Of a stretch of DNA of 26,476 nt, positions 1 through 11,900 are shown in pieces (the first letter of the stretch is position 1; every line of letters begins with the position of its first letter). A program made the translations under genes and the position numbers. The notes under the pieces are model-generated. The model had not been told where the DNA came from and ran no database searches. It was given only the letters and a program-made list of their open reading frames with translations. The DNA is taken from the NCBI GenBank assembly GCA_900551235.1, contig URUU01000033.1, positions 1-26,476 on the forward strand, given 5' to 3'. The stretch comes from an uncultured Lachnospiraceae bacterium (GTDB lineage: Bacteria; Bacillota; Clostridia; Lachnospirales; Lachnospiraceae).

Positions 1-19
1 CCAATGTGAGGTAGCGAGA

Positions 20-55
20 GCGTGCCTTCGGGGAATTCGTTCATTTGCACATGCT
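20..55 (+). repeat. Left copy of 36-bp inverted repeat
   Basis: These 36 bases (beginning GCGTGCCTTCGGGG, ending TTTGCACATGCT) are the exact reverse complement of 26441-26476, the last 36 bases of the window. Identity stops abruptly on the inner side. On the outer side the right copy runs into the window end, so the repeat may be longer and may include bases 1-19. Just inside is a small hairpin (TGCTGT 57-62 / ACAGCA 73-78) that may belong to the same element. No gene is seen in 1-222. It could be a dispersed extragenic repeat or the end of a mobile segment. Confidence 0.9.
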
Positions 56-149
56 CTGCTGTTCTTTCGCTGACAGCATCTTGATAAAACACCCGGCATT
101 TCAACTCCTTACACCTGCCAGAAAACCTCCGTAAATTTTTAAATACTGA

Positions 150-178
150 TTGACAATGGTAAAACAGGGTGCTATATA
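150..178 (+). promoter_or_regulatory. Sigma-A promoter of the sdpR-sdpI unit
   Basis: TTGACA at 150-155 and TATATA at 173-178 are separated by exactly 17 bases. This is a near-consensus vegetative promoter, with expected transcription start near 185, just before the palindrome at 187-202 and about 38 bases before the sdpR start codon. Confidence 0.85.
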
Positions 179-186
179 TAAAGTAA

Positions 187-202
187 TTAGAAAATTTTCT
201 AA
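187..202. promoter_or_regulatory. Palindromic operator, probable SdpR autoregulatory site
   Basis: TTAGAAAATTTTCTAA is a perfect 16-bp palindrome directly downstream of the -10 box and across the expected transcription start. ArsR-family repressors bind such AT-rich dyads as dimers, and SdpR is known to repress its own operon. Binding by the adjacent gene product is inferred from position and symmetry. Confidence 0.7.
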
Positions 203-222
203 ATAGGTTAAAGGAGGACAAT

Positions 223-507
223 GTGGGATTTGCAGAAACCTTCAAAGCTTTGTCTGATCCGGTACGGCGTGAGATTCTGATATTGCTGAAAGCAGGAAGC
301 ATGTCGGCGGGAGATATCGCAGCACAGTTTGATATGACGGCGGCAACGATCTCCTATCACCTGAAAATCCTGAAAAAATCAGGTCTGGTCTATGAGACAA
401 AGGAGAAAAATTATATTTACTATTCGCTTAATATTTCCGTAGTTGAGGAAGTGATGCTCTGGCTTGCAGAGCTGAAAGGAGAGAGTGAAGATGACGAAGA
501 AAAATAA
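223..507 (+). CDS. sdpR: ArsR-family transcriptional autorepressor, SdpR-like
   Basis: This is a 94-residue winged-helix repressor. The N-terminal FKALSDPVRREIL block is the classic ArsR first helix. It is followed by the recognition-helix region AATISYHLKILKKSGLV (about residues 45-61) and a wing (ETKEKNYIYYSLN). No metal-binding cysteine pair is visible, so a metal sensor is unlikely. The start is GTG at 223, placed by an AAGGAGG ribosome-binding site at 211-217; the ATG at 221 is in another frame. The gene overlaps the following membrane-protein gene, a pairing typical of SdpR-SdpI, where the membrane protein can sequester the repressor. No sdpC-like toxin gene is visible here, so an immunity role is not shown; the function is regulator of its own operon. 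Confidence 0.85.
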   Translation: MGFAETFKALSDPVRREILILLKAGSMSAGDIAAQFDMTAATISYHLKILKKSGLVYETKEKNYIYYSLNISVVEEVMLWLAELKGESEDDEEK

Positions 508-1138
508 AAAGCTCATTCTGTTTACAAGCATTATTACGATCCTGCCGGTTTTTGTGGGACTGATCTTATGGAACAAACTTCCGGAACAGATACCGACCCA
601 CTTTGATGCCAGCGGAGAGCCAAATGGCTACAGCGGCCGGGCATTTGCGGTATTCGGACCATATCTGATCTGTCTTTTTGCACATCTGTTCTGTGCATTT
701 GGCACACTGGCAGATCCGAGAAAAAAGGCGATCGGACAGAAAATGTATGCCCTGATTTTATGGATCTGCCCGGTAGTTTCCCTGTTCTGTGCGTTTGTGA
801 TCTATGGTTACACGTTTGGAGTCGATTTTCTGACCTCTCCCAAAGCCGTGATCATCATCATGGGACTTATGCTTCTGGTTGTCGGAAATTACCTGCCGAA
901 ATGCCGCCAGAATTATACCGTCGGCATAAAAGTTCCGTGGACACTTGCCAGCGAGGAAAACTGGGATGCAACCCATCGCCTGGCAGGAAAACTGTGGGTT
1001 GCAGGTGGCGTTGTGATTCTGTTACTTGCCATTCAGCCATGGATTCCGGCATTTCCGATGAGTCTGGTGATCATGCTTGCGGTTACATTTGTTCCGATGA
1101 TTTATTCCTTTGTGTATTATATAAAAATGGAGCAGTAG
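491..1138 (+). CDS. sdpI: SdpI-family DUF1648 membrane protein
   Basis: This 215-residue integral membrane protein has the DUF1648 signature LPEQIPTHFDASGEPNGY early on (about residues 28-45). A SdpI-type C-terminal half carries VGIKVPWTLASEENWDATHR (about 140-159), followed by hydrophobic spans. In Bacillus subtilis SdpI gives immunity to the SdpC toxin and senses it by holding SdpR at the membrane. I chose ATG 491 over the GTG at 485 because the AAAGGAGA site (475-482) is then properly spaced. The gene overlaps the end of sdpR by 17 bases, so the two are translationally coupled. Six or so hydrophobic segments are apparent. Many Firmicutes carry this pair without the toxin, so the substrate or inducer here is unknown. 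Confidence 0.82.
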   Translation: MTKKNKKLILFTSIITILPVFVGLILWNKLPEQIPTHFDASGEPNGYSGRAFAVFGPYLICLFAHLFCAFGTLADPRKKAIGQKMYALILWICPVVSLFCAFVIYGYTFGVDFLTSPKAVIIIMGLMLLVVGNYLPKCRQNYTVGIKVPWTLASEENWDATHRLAGKLWVAGGVVILLLAIQPWIPAFPMSLVIMLAVTFVPMIYSFVYYIKMEQ

Positions 1139-1177
1139 AGCATTTTCAAATTAACATTTTCTTTTCTGACAGTGTTC

Positions 1178-1205
1178 TTGATTTTGCCGGGAAAATGGAT
1201 ATACT
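1178..1205 (+). promoter_or_regulatory. Probable promoter of the decayed ATPase/HNH operon
   Basis: TTGATT (1178-1183) and TATACT (1200-1205) are separated by 16 bases. They lie in the gap after sdpI and about 40 bases before the remnant ATPase start at 1248. The -10 box matches consensus at five of six positions; the -35 is weaker. Confidence 0.5.
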
Positions 1206-1247
1206 ATACAGTAACAGGATTTTGAGCGTTTGATAATGGAGAAAAAT

Positions 1248-2337
1248 ATGGAACAGTTTTACTTAAAGGATATAGAACTATTTCATTTTAGAAAATTTGA
1301 TCATGTTACTTATGAGTTTGGTCCGGGGATGAATATTGTTATAGGGAAAAATGCTTCTGAATATAGCAGTAACAGCGACCATCCAGCAGTTTCCGTGCAA
1401 AGTCAGCAGTCGGTTTATGTGGGACAAATCCATTAAAAATTGTATCAGAAGTCTTGAGAAAGAAGGCGGACGTACAAAATTTATCGGAAAAAACGAAATG
1501 CGTGAGACGGTTGAAGCATGGGAAAAAGCAATCAAGGCGGCAGATGGATCGGATGCAGATCAAGTTTATCCGTTGGTATTGTATTTAAGTTCAGCAAGAT
1601 TATGGAATGAAAACAGAACCGGGGAAATGGACAGGATACCAGGAAGGACAGATGCCTATCAGAGGTGTTTAGATCCGAAAAGAGGGAACCAGACATCGTT
1701 TGAGTATATAAAATTGCTGGGAAATCTTGCGGCAGAAGAAAACGATGGGCATCCATTACCGGCATATGAAGTGATTATGGATGCGGTTAAATATAGTTTG
1801 AAAGAAGAACTCGATCCAGGTCAGCAGGTTCTCTATTCATCAAGATACGGAGAAATTGCAGTTAAAAATCCGGATGGCACGGTGATTAACTTTTCGGCAT
1901 TGAGCGATGGTTACCGTAATGTGATTAAAATTGTAACAGATATAGCAACAAAGATGTGCATTTTAAAAGACTTGTTTCCGAAAGTACAATTTATATGTGC
2001 GACACATTCTCCATTTATTATCCAGTCGTTAGAGCCAGGTGAACTTATTACATTAGATACAATTCTGGATGAAGCATATTCCGGCCAGAGTATCAAAGAT
2101 ATAGCAGAAGATATTATGAAAGTTCCGATGGCGCAGTACAGTGAAAAGAAAATGAGAATGTATAAGATAGCAGAAAAATATTTTTCTGCATTAAAAGAGG
2201 CAGCATCAGAAGAAGAACTGCATAATCTGAAAGAAACACTGGATATTCTGGCAGCAGAGTACAGCGATAATCCGGCTTACAATGCATGGATGCAGCAAAA
2301 ATACCTCGAAAAAAAGGCGGAGTTACAAGAACAATGA
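1248..2337 (+). pseudogene. Broken AAA-family ATPase (PtuA/Septu-like), lacking Walker A and Walker B
   Basis: The start is ATG 1248 with GGAG at 1238-1241. The first part reads as an AAA ATPase N-terminus of the RecF/SMC-like type found in defence systems, ending NIVIGKNAS. A P-loop should continue with GKT, but the frame breaks at about 1353-1360 and the homologous sequence resumes one frame over (LLNIAVTA), running to 2337. The body keeps a signature-like FSALSDGYRNVIK and the post-Walker-B block FPKVQFICATHSPFIIQSL. The Walker B/ELDLHLHP stretch normally between them is absent: KMCIL joins directly to KDLFPKV at about 1960-1969, in frame. Two deletions therefore removed both nucleotide-binding motifs and it cannot be a functional ATPase. 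It overlaps the HNH remnant by ATGA. The PtuA-like assignment rests on partner and fold and is an inference. Confidence 0.8.
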
Positions 2338-2811
2338 GACCGGTCGATAAAGGAGAAGCACCAGAAACAGAATATAAAAAATACCAGGACGCAGAACCAG
2401 ATCTGGAGGAGGCGAAATACTGAAATGGGAGAATTTATTACTGTCCTGCAAATATTGCAATACACGAAAGGGAACTCGTGTGAAAAAGGGCGACAAAGAT
2501 AACTATCTTTGGCCGGATGAAGATGATACATTTCATGCATATTTGTATGATAAAGATCTGCCAAGGCTGAACGAAGAATATTTGAATACAAAAGGAAAGG
2601 CAGAAAGAGAGAAAGCAGAGAAGGATTAAAGAAAATGACAAGTGCTTCAGAGAAGGAAGCATTTTTACAACAGACAAAGTTTCTTGCACAGTCGAGCGGT
2701 TTTTTCTCTGTCTGGATGGAAGTTTTCAGAGAGAATGAGGAAGTACGGCATATGTTGATAGCTGCATTTAAGGGGACAAAAGAAGAATATTGTAAGGATT
2801 ATGAATTGTGA
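2334..2811 (+). pseudogene. Broken HNH endonuclease (PtuB / TIGR02646-like) in three frames
   Basis: Three consecutive pieces in three different frames read as one HNH nuclease of the family that accompanies Septu and retron ATPases. Piece 1 (2334-2423) begins MRPVDKGEAPETEYKKYQD, the family's usual N-terminus, and stops after 29 residues. Piece 2 (2423-2629) contains WENLLLSCKYCNTRKG, the second half of the HNH/zinc motif, then NYLWPDEDDTFHAY. Piece 3 (2635-2811) contains GFFSVWMEVF and LIAAFKGT, matching the family's C-terminal end. The first CxxC and the catalytic E-H pair expected between pieces 1 and 2 are missing. The ATGA overlap with the ATPase remnant shows these were once a coupled operon. 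Family identification is from memory of the motif pattern. Confidence 0.75.
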
Positions 2812-2823
2812 AATACATAAAAA

Positions 2824-2853
2824 GGATCTGGCATTTGTCAGGTTCTTTTTTTT
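2824..2853 (+). terminator. Rho-independent terminator
   Basis: GGATCTGGC (2824-2832) pairs with GTCAGGTTC (2837-2845) around an ATTT loop. The stem is 9 bp including three G-U pairs and is followed by eight T. It ends the decayed ATPase/HNH unit just before the promoter of the pilus operon. Confidence 0.8.
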
Positions 2854-2861
2854 ACAGACCG

Positions 2862-2890
2862 TTGACATCACTTTCTATCAAACTTATAAT
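2862..2890 (+). promoter_or_regulatory. Consensus sigma-A promoter of the type IV pilus operon
   Basis: TTGACA (2862-2867) and TATAAT (2885-2890), 17 bases apart, form a perfect consensus promoter. The predicted start near 2897 gives a leader of about 73 bases before the ATG at 2970. It is the only strong promoter I see ahead of the roughly 20-kb pilus gene run. Confidence 0.9.
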
Positions 2891-2969
2891 AAATATAAAA
2901 GATGATAGTATAGGCAAAAGATCAGAACCTACATGTACCTGCACAGAACTTTATATACGGGAGATATCA

Positions 2970-5900
2970 ATGAAGAACAGCACGAAGAAAAAGGGATTTA
3001 CATTGACAGAACTGATGGTTGTACTTGTCATTATGTCGATCATTGCGGCGATTGCAGTCCCATCTTTTATCAATTACTGGAGGAGGGCAGAGTTTCGCAA
3101 AAACGAAGAAAATGCCAAAACAATCTATCTGGCAGCGGAATCAAAACTGACTTATTACCGCTCATCCGGGCAGTGGGATCAGTTTAAGAAACGTCTTCTT
3201 CAGGAAGGGACGGAAGCAATACTGGATGATAAGGAAGAACTGAACGGAAGGATCTGTACCGTTACACTGGATGCGAATACCTATGGGGAAAAATCCGGAA
3301 GCAGCGGCCTTCTGTTACAACTGCTCGATGATTATACCTATGACAAGCAGATTCTGAGCGGAGCGATCGCACTTGAAATCGACTGTGAGACGGGTGAAGT
3401 CTACTCTGCATTTTATGGAACAAAATGTAAGGGACTGAATTATGCCAATGAAGATCAGAATGGCTATCTGACCATGCGTGATCGTTCCTATGAAAGCAGA
3501 CGGAAAAGACTGCTTGGTTATTATTCTGCAGAAGATACAGCAAATGTAGTCAGCCTGAAACCGACACGCCTTCGTATTACAACGATCAGTCTTCAGAACA
3601 GTGAGAAACTTTCGCTGAACTGGTCCAGCAATGTCGGAAACAGTCTTGATGTCAGCTATGAACTTACTTTCTACAATGATAAAGACAAATCCAGGCTGTT
3701 CAGTATGACCGTTTCTCCATATGATATGCGAAAGGGAGGATGGTCAGCACAGAATAACAGCAGTTCGATGGCATCTTTGGAGATACACGATAAAAATGGA
3801 AATACGATGCAGAACTGGTCGTTTCCGATCACTTACAGCGACAGCCGTTATTCACTGGTGCTGGATGCGATGATGTCTGCAAAAGTACAGGCAGTGCTGG
3901 AGTCCAGAAGCGGAAATGAACAGATTGCCCTTAGTCGGACCAGCAGCAGCAGTATCCGTCGTCTGGCAGCGATAGCATCTGATTTTGAAAAACAACAGGA
4001 TATCTATGCGACCGTAAAAGCAGTTGCGTATTCCGGCAAGAAAGATATTCCTTCTGCGCAGGAATACCGGGACAGCGAGGCAGTATCTTCTAATGTAGCA
4101 AATACATTGTATGCGGACAGCACAAAAGACGGAGATGTCCGCATCGCAGCATTTCGTCACCTGTCAAACATGCGTTATTACAGCATTACAGAAACAGCAG
4201 GATTTACCCTGACCAACCGGAACATGGACTGGGCTTCTGTCGGAACCGGAGTATATGATTTTAAGGAAAATACAGAAGGCGGCGTGCAGAAACTTTCCTG
4301 GAGAGAAAACAGCAAAGAAGAAGCAGTTGATTTTCCATCGATACCACAGTTGTCATCACTACATACTCTGACGGGAAAGAATGCACAGACACTGATATCC
4401 GGTCTGTCTCTTGGCGAAGAATCCATCATAGACGATACAGCCGCAGTACAGACGGGAATGGAACAGCCGGAGTATCTGGGATTATTTTCTGAAATTTATG
4501 GAAAGGTACAGAATGTAACATTTCAGAACGCAACGCTGAAACTTGGTGTTTCTGAAAATACAGGATCAGAAGAACCAGCAGATTCAAATAATAAGAAATT
4601 CAGCAGCTTGAAAGGCGTTGGAATTCTTGCGGGACGTGCAGAAGGAACATTGTCAGGTATTTCAGTCACTGAGGAGAAAAGCAAAGGGGAGGCTCTTGTA
4701 GAGGTATCTCTGGTCAGGGACAACAGCATTTATCAGACACAGAAAATAGCAGCAGTTGGCGGAATCATCGGCATATTTGCAGGAAAAGATGAAAAAAATG
4801 CTTTAAAAGAGACGGCATCCGGAAATGTTTCTGATATTATTATGGAAGGAACTGTCCAGGCAGTGCTGCCGGACAGCAGTGCCGATGAACCGCAGAATTA
4901 TGCATACGGTATCGGGGGAATTGCGGGATATGCAAAAATGCAAAGTGATGCAGATGCAGCCAGATTTCTGAACTGCACCAACCATGCAGATGTAACGGGC
5001 AACCTTATGACAGGCGGTATTGTCGGAAATCTGGACAGTCATTTTACCTATCAGAGTACACTGACAGATCAGGAGCTGGAAAGTCTTGCCAATATCAAAG
5101 ACGGCAGCAATGATGGTCTGATCGTCTGCAGCGCGGAGGCTTCCGAGAACACTATACGCGGCAAATATTTCGGAGGGATTGCCGGCTATGCAGAACAGTC
5201 GTTGATCTGTGGTGCAGTCAGTGCTTCCGGACGTGCCGAAGGATTTACTTTTTCAGAGGACAAAAAAGAAGAATATCTGAAAGGAAAGTATGTCGGAGGA
5301 ATCGTTGGTTACGGAAACAGTACACTGGTCAACAACTGTTCAACAGAAACAGACGGTTATGTATTAGGCTCGGAGTATGTCGGGGGGATCGTCGGCGGAC
5401 TTGGCAGAAATGTATCTGAAGCGATCCGTGCAGACAGTGTCGTGGCAGTTACCACAAATGGCAGTTATATTATAGGTAATCGTTATGTCGGAGGGATCGC
5501 TGGGGAAAACCAGGGCGGTGTTACACTGAAAAACTGCATCAACAATGGGGTTGCAGCAGGGTATGACCGTTATGTTGGAGGAATCGTCGGCTATAATGAT
5601 TATCAGGCTACGATTTATGACTGTGCAAGTTATCTCTCGGACTATGACAATTCTATTTTCCGTATGATTGTAGATACCTGGAATGCAAAAGGTGATTATG
5701 CAGGCGGGATTGCCGGTTATAATAATGGAAATATTATTCTTACAAAAGACAGCGAAGCGATCACGGTAAAATCAGTATCCGGAATCGTTGTCGGCAGGAA
5801 TTATGTCGGAGGAATTGCCGGATTTAACGATGTCAATGGAGAACTGGATGTTCATTATACACTGATCGGCGGGCGCATTTATGCATACGGAGACTGTGCA

Positions 5901-8900
5901 GGCGGCGGCTTTGGCTTTAATGCTTCTGAAAAACTGCTGACACAGGAACTGACGATCAAACCGCGCAGCATCAACGGACGCTGCTGCGTTGGTGGATGCA
6001 TTGGTGCGAATGCGGTAGAACTGACGTCAGATATTACCATGGATCAGTTCCGGGCAGACAACGTGCTTGCAACAATCAGCGGAAAAGCATTTTGCGGTGG
6101 TATCATTGGTTATCAGAGAACCTATACAAAAGCAGACCTTCCAGGTATATCAGCAGACGGATCGATTCGTGAAGCAGTTGAGGAGATGCAGAGAAGAACA
6201 GCTAAGAGACTGCTTCCGGGAATTGAGGCGGATACGAACATTCCGCAGAGCGTGAAAGAATCTGCCAATTCCCATGCACTGACAATTGAGACAGCGGGGA
6301 ACAGTGCGGTCAGTCTGAAAACAGAAACAAACAACGTTCCGATTCAGGCAGGCATGTATGCAGGTGGAATCGTCGGCTACTGCGAAAAAAACAGTAAGCT
6401 GATCATCCGTAACTGTAAAAATGCAGGAAATATTTCCGGCAGTCCGGATGGAGACTTAGAGGGTGTCCGTCTGGATCTCTATGCAAAGAGCGGAGAAATC
6501 GGAAAAAGCAGCATGCCGCAGACAGCAGAGAATCTCAGCCTGCATCTGGTAGGTGGTATTATCGGTGTCAATCTGGAAAACCAGGTGATCGATCACTGCA
6601 GCAATACCGGAAGTATGTCCGGTTATTCCGGAGTCGGCGGTGTTGTAGGTCTGAATGCCGGACTGATCTATAAATGTACACTCAGCGAACATTTCGGAAA
6701 TGCAGCACTGGATTATCTTGGTGGAATTGCAGGTATCAACATCGGAGATAATGCAAAAAACAAGACATATTATGAAAAAGCAGATGCCGGAAGTACGAAA
6801 GTTGCCTATACAGCAGGAACCATTATGCAGTGCAGCACGCAGAGCGGAAAGACTGTTTCCGGAAACAGCAACCTTGGCGGAATCGTCGGCTGGAATCTGA
6901 CGGAAGGTATGTTAAAGAAAAATACAAGTTATGTAAACGTTACCGCTTCCGGGGATTATGCGGGCGGAGTTGCCGGAAGAAACAATGGAACGATCCAGAT
7001 CGCACACGATAAAAACGATACTGCCAGCCGCAGTATCTCTGCGGTAAATGGTACGGCGATCGGCGGAATCGTCGGCATCAATGAAGAAAATGGAAAGATA
7101 GAAGTGACCGGAAGCGGAAATACCGGCAACGAGATTGTCGCAGTGGGCAGCGGTGTGAGCATAACCGGTCAGAAAAAAGTGGGAGGAATTGCCGGAATCA
7201 ATTATGGTCAGATCGGAAAATCTGTGCAGACCACTTATCTGACCAGCCAGGCGAAACGTGTCCGTGCATCGAAAGGCATGGCAGGCGGAATTGTCGGAGA
7301 GACACATCAGAATATCAGCTATGCGGTCAACCGTGCAGCAAATGTAACGGCAGATGCCGGAACAGCCGGTGGTATTACGGCAGAAAACCGCAAAGGCCGG
7401 GTGATCGGGGACTGCAAAAATTACGGAAATGTCAGCAGCAGTGATGGCTATGCAGCCGGTATTGCAGCGATAAATGAAGGAACCATCCGTGACTGTGTTG
7501 TATCCGGCGACAATGCGACCAGCGGCGGTATTAAAATCCACAGCATTGGCGAAAAAGAAATCGGAGCCGTCTGTGCGATAAACAGCGGAACCGTCAGCGG
7601 AAGTTATCCAAAAGGAAATGTAACGCTTCAGGGTGATGCTGGTATTTTTGGAGGAGTAGTCGGAAGAAACAGAGGAACCGTATCCAGTCTTACCCTGATA
7701 AAAATGCCGGATATTGATGCTGAAAAGAGCAAACTTACCGTCGGCGGAGCTGTTGGTGCAAACGAGGCAACGATTACGCAGGTGACAGCAGAAGATCTGA
7801 AATTTGAAAACTTCAGCGGCTATCGTTATCTTGGAGGAATCACCGGAACAAACGGCAGCAACGGAAAAAGCGCTGCAAGAGTATCGCAGTGTGTGTATTC
7901 CGGAACCATGATTGAAAAGAACAGTGCAGCCGGCAACTGCTATGGAGGAATCGCCGGAATCAACTATGCGGCACTGTCCGGATGTGAGATCACAAAAATC
8001 ACCATGGATATCAAAGGTGTTTACACTGCAACCAGTACAAGTAGCGCTGCACAGAAAGAGAGTCTGGCAAGCCATGCCGGGGGCATCACCGGCAAAAACG
8101 AAACCGGAGCAACAATCACATCCTGCGTGCTTGATAACGATCCGGACAGCAGGATCAGTGCCGGCTATGGAATGCTCGGCGGTGTGACCGGATTTAACAA
8201 AGGAAACATTACCCTCTCGGGAAGCAGTATCACGGCGGCAGTGATGAATATTTCAACAGATGACAGAAAAAGCAGAAAAGCAGTAGAAGTATTGAATACA
8301 AATGCGGTTCATGTCAGCAATACTTCAGATAAAGATGTTCTGAGGGCAGATACCAGTTATGTCAACTGGCCGGGAGACTGGGTAAGTTCAAATATAGAAT
8401 CGCTCAGCTATAACGGAGGCGGCAAAGTTACATTTGGAAGAATGCAGATGTATATGACAGGCAACGGAAATCTGGGAGGTATTGCGGCTTATAACGGAAC
8501 AACAGGTGCGATCGGCCAGTGCGTATCCGGCAACTGGTTCCTGAACAATAAATCCAGTGCGATCAGTGTCGGAACCGGCGGCATCATTGGCATGAATGAG
8601 TCTGAAAAAGATCTGAGTTATCTGGTAAACGGTGCTTTTGTCGGACGACAGCTTTCCGGCAATGACACAAACCGTTTTACAGGCGGAATCATCGGAAACC
8701 AGAATAATACAACCAGCAACGAATGGTATATAGAAAACTGCATTAACTATGGCACCATTTACTGTTATCGGACGCATTATTCCGGCGGCATCATGGGACA
8801 GTGGACTGGAACAGGAGGTACGATTGAAAACTGCCGTAATTATGGTATGTTGCAGACAACGTATGGTTCTGCATGGGTAGGAGCATCCGCAGGTATCGTG

Positions 8901-11900
8901 GCTCAGCTTTACCATGCACAGGAAGGCCAGGAGTACAATGTTATCGGCTGCGGAAATTATGGAAGCGTATTTACGAAAAGTGGCCGTAACCAGGCTGATG
9001 GACAGGGTGCAAACGACAGTGCCGGTATTCTTGGAAATATAACAACTTATAAAGCACAGAGTACGCAGAATGCACAGAGTTTTACGGTACAGATTTTAGA
9101 CTGCTTTAATGCACCGGGGGTAGAGATTTACTCTTCCTCGATGTCTTCTGGTATCTTTGGATTTCTTTCCAGTGATGATCCGAGCAAAGAGACAATCAGA
9201 AATTCAACACAGAATGTTGTTATCCGTATTGAACGCTGCCGCAATTTTGCCTATAAACTGCTGGGAAGTCAGTATGCAACCGGAATTTTCGGAGACAGAC
9301 TGCAGGGATGGAAGAATAGTACGATTGTTAAGGATAATTATTCCATAAAGCCAACGCAGTCCTATATGCACGGAAGCCGTGACGGTAACGGAGCAGAAAA
9401 TGTCTATGCGGTATATGCTTCCGGAATCGGCGAAGGAAATTCCGGCGATATGAATGCGGAAGATCGAATCCATAATTATTATATTGAGGGTATTCAGAAC
9501 TGGGGATACAGTAATCTGAAGCTGGGAGAAGGAAAGGAGACACTTGGAAAAGGAAGCGGAAGTGCCGGAAATGGTTATTATGAAAGTGGTACTGGAAGAT
9601 ATTGTGTAAATATGTTCTTCATGTATGATATGACAGAAAAGAAATATTTCCTTGCAAGCATCAATAACAGAACAAACAGCGGAATGACGACCATTAACGG
9701 AAACAGCAGCTATATCACTGAAAACGGCTATATTGTGGATCGAAATGGAAGAAAGCAGGGACAGGTTTTATATTATATTGATAATAATAGTTACGATAAT
9801 ACAAGACTTTATAACTATATTATGAAAGATAATACAAATCCGGTCTTTGTGAATGCAAGGAACAGTTACAAACGTCTGGAAGGTGTGGTGGACAACAAGA
9901 TCCTGAAGCCGTATTCAGCAGAAGCACAGGTGAGTAACGGTAAAGTGATGCTTAATATCACTCCGCAGAGTTTGCCTGGAAGTTATGATAATGAACGGTG
10001 TGATCCATTTGCGTATGAAGTGAAAGTGACGGATCTTGCAGCGGGCAGCTCCGAAATACGCACGGTCTATACGGAGCAGGGAAGTTTTAATATTCCATCG
10101 GGTATGAGTGGAAATTTAAAAATCCAGGTTCGCTCTGCAAGTATGTATGATGAAGTAGAACCGTCTGACTGGTATACGATCGGTGAGGAAGACATTAATA
10201 AAGTTCTGCCGGATCCGGATGTAGTGATTGAACTGGTAGAGAAAAAAAGTGTAACGAATGGATATTCGTACCGTTATCGCCTGAAAAATCTGGATGAGTA
10301 CATCCAAACAGATAAAAAAGGCAATGCCGTTTATCCAAACTGGCAGGTGACTGTCAACGTACAGGGTGTAGGAAGTGTGACACTGGATGCAGACAGTCCA
10401 ACGAAGACGATGGAAGTGTCAAATCTGGATAAATATATTTACCAGATGGTTGCCCAGGCATCTTCAAAACCGGGAAATACAACCCTGATGCAGTCCTCCA
10501 GGCAGATTTCAACGGCTGTGGCACTGCCATATTATCGTCCATCGATCACCTTAAGAACGTGGACACCTCAGTTGAAAAAAAACATTACGATTACCGGAAA
10601 TACCCTGGATGATCTGAACGTCAATGTAGAACTGAATGCGGGAAACAATGCAATGGATACCCCGCCGATCTACCGCGTGGAGCTTGTTGGCACCTGGAAT
10701 GGTCAGGTGGATACGGTCTTTGCAAAAGAAGATACGTTGATTGTATCGAAGGGCAGTGCAAATGCAACCTTCAGTGACCTTCCGGAATACATCAGCAAGG
10801 CAAAAGACATCAAAGTCCGTATCTGGTATGCATCCTCCGGTCTTGGACCTGTCTGCACCTACTGGGATGAGGATGTGACAGCGGCGAATGCAAACATCAA
10901 AGAGCTGACAGACGTAGATGAAAATGGAAAAGAGAACTGGGATTACAGTTACAGTTCGGTTCTGGCACAGAGCGGATCAGGTAAGTATTTTGAAAATTAT
11001 ACTTATTGGAGCGGTGTTCTGTGGCAGTTCCTTCCGGCACCGAAGCTGGATGATGCAGGCTCGATGCTTGTACCGGAAATTGATGAGAATAACGATATTT
11101 ATTACAATTTCACCTGGGATACCGGTGTATCGGGAACCGGTAATGCAAACTATGAGGTATCGCTGACAGGAATCGATGCCAATGACCGTGAGATCGTGAT
11201 CAGTACGGACGATTCTTACAAAGGAGGCAGATCCCTTCGGATTAATGGAAGTGACTGGAATTACAAAGAAGTCAGACTTCAGGTAACAAGAATCGGGGAT
11301 GCCTCCAAACAACAGATCGGTCTTTCTGCCAGCGGCAATTATTCTGTCAAACAGAGACTTGCAAGGCCGGGACAGCTGACGGCAGAAAATCTGGATGACA
11401 GTGAGCTGAACTATCAGATCAACTGGTCTGCGCTGGCTTCCGAAAAAGGATGCAAAGGTTATCAGGTATATGTTCAGACCTCTCAGGGTGATACGCCGGG
11501 GGCAGAAAAAGAACTGGGCGAACTGGTCACAGTTGACCAGAAGAAGAACGGAAGTTATTCGATTGTGGAAAATCTGGAAGACTATGCCGGAAAAAGGATA
11601 GTGCTTTATCTGGTGGCAAAAGCAGACGAAAACAGCGATTATCTGGACAGTGTAAATGGAGTTACCTGTGAAGTACAGGTACCGAACCGGCTGCCGAAAC
11701 CAAACGTAACCTGGAGTGTCAACTGGACATATGACAGGACACAGCCGGTAGAAGCAAGTGCATTTGAAACAGGAGGTCTTGGAGTCAGCCTGAGTGCAGA
11801 TGCAGCAAGTATTCCGCCTGGCGGAAGTGCATACCTTCTGAAAGCTTATGTCTATGACAGCGAGAAAGAAGCGTCAGCAGCGACCGATACCGATCCGGGT

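Noticed and set aside
760..1233. 157-codon plus-strand frame overlapping sdpI
   Set aside because: It is out of frame inside a well-supported membrane protein gene and shows no family motifs.
2808..2969. N-terminal extension of the giant pilin from a GTG at 2808
   Set aside because: The stretch contains a rho-independent terminator and the -35/-10 promoter, and would bury the prepilin leader. ATG 2970 has a ribosome-binding site and a correct leader.
6912..8075. 387-codon open frame on the minus strand
   Set aside because: It lies entirely opposite the GLUG-repeat coding region, lacks a recognisable domain or start signal, and arises from the repetitive codon pattern.
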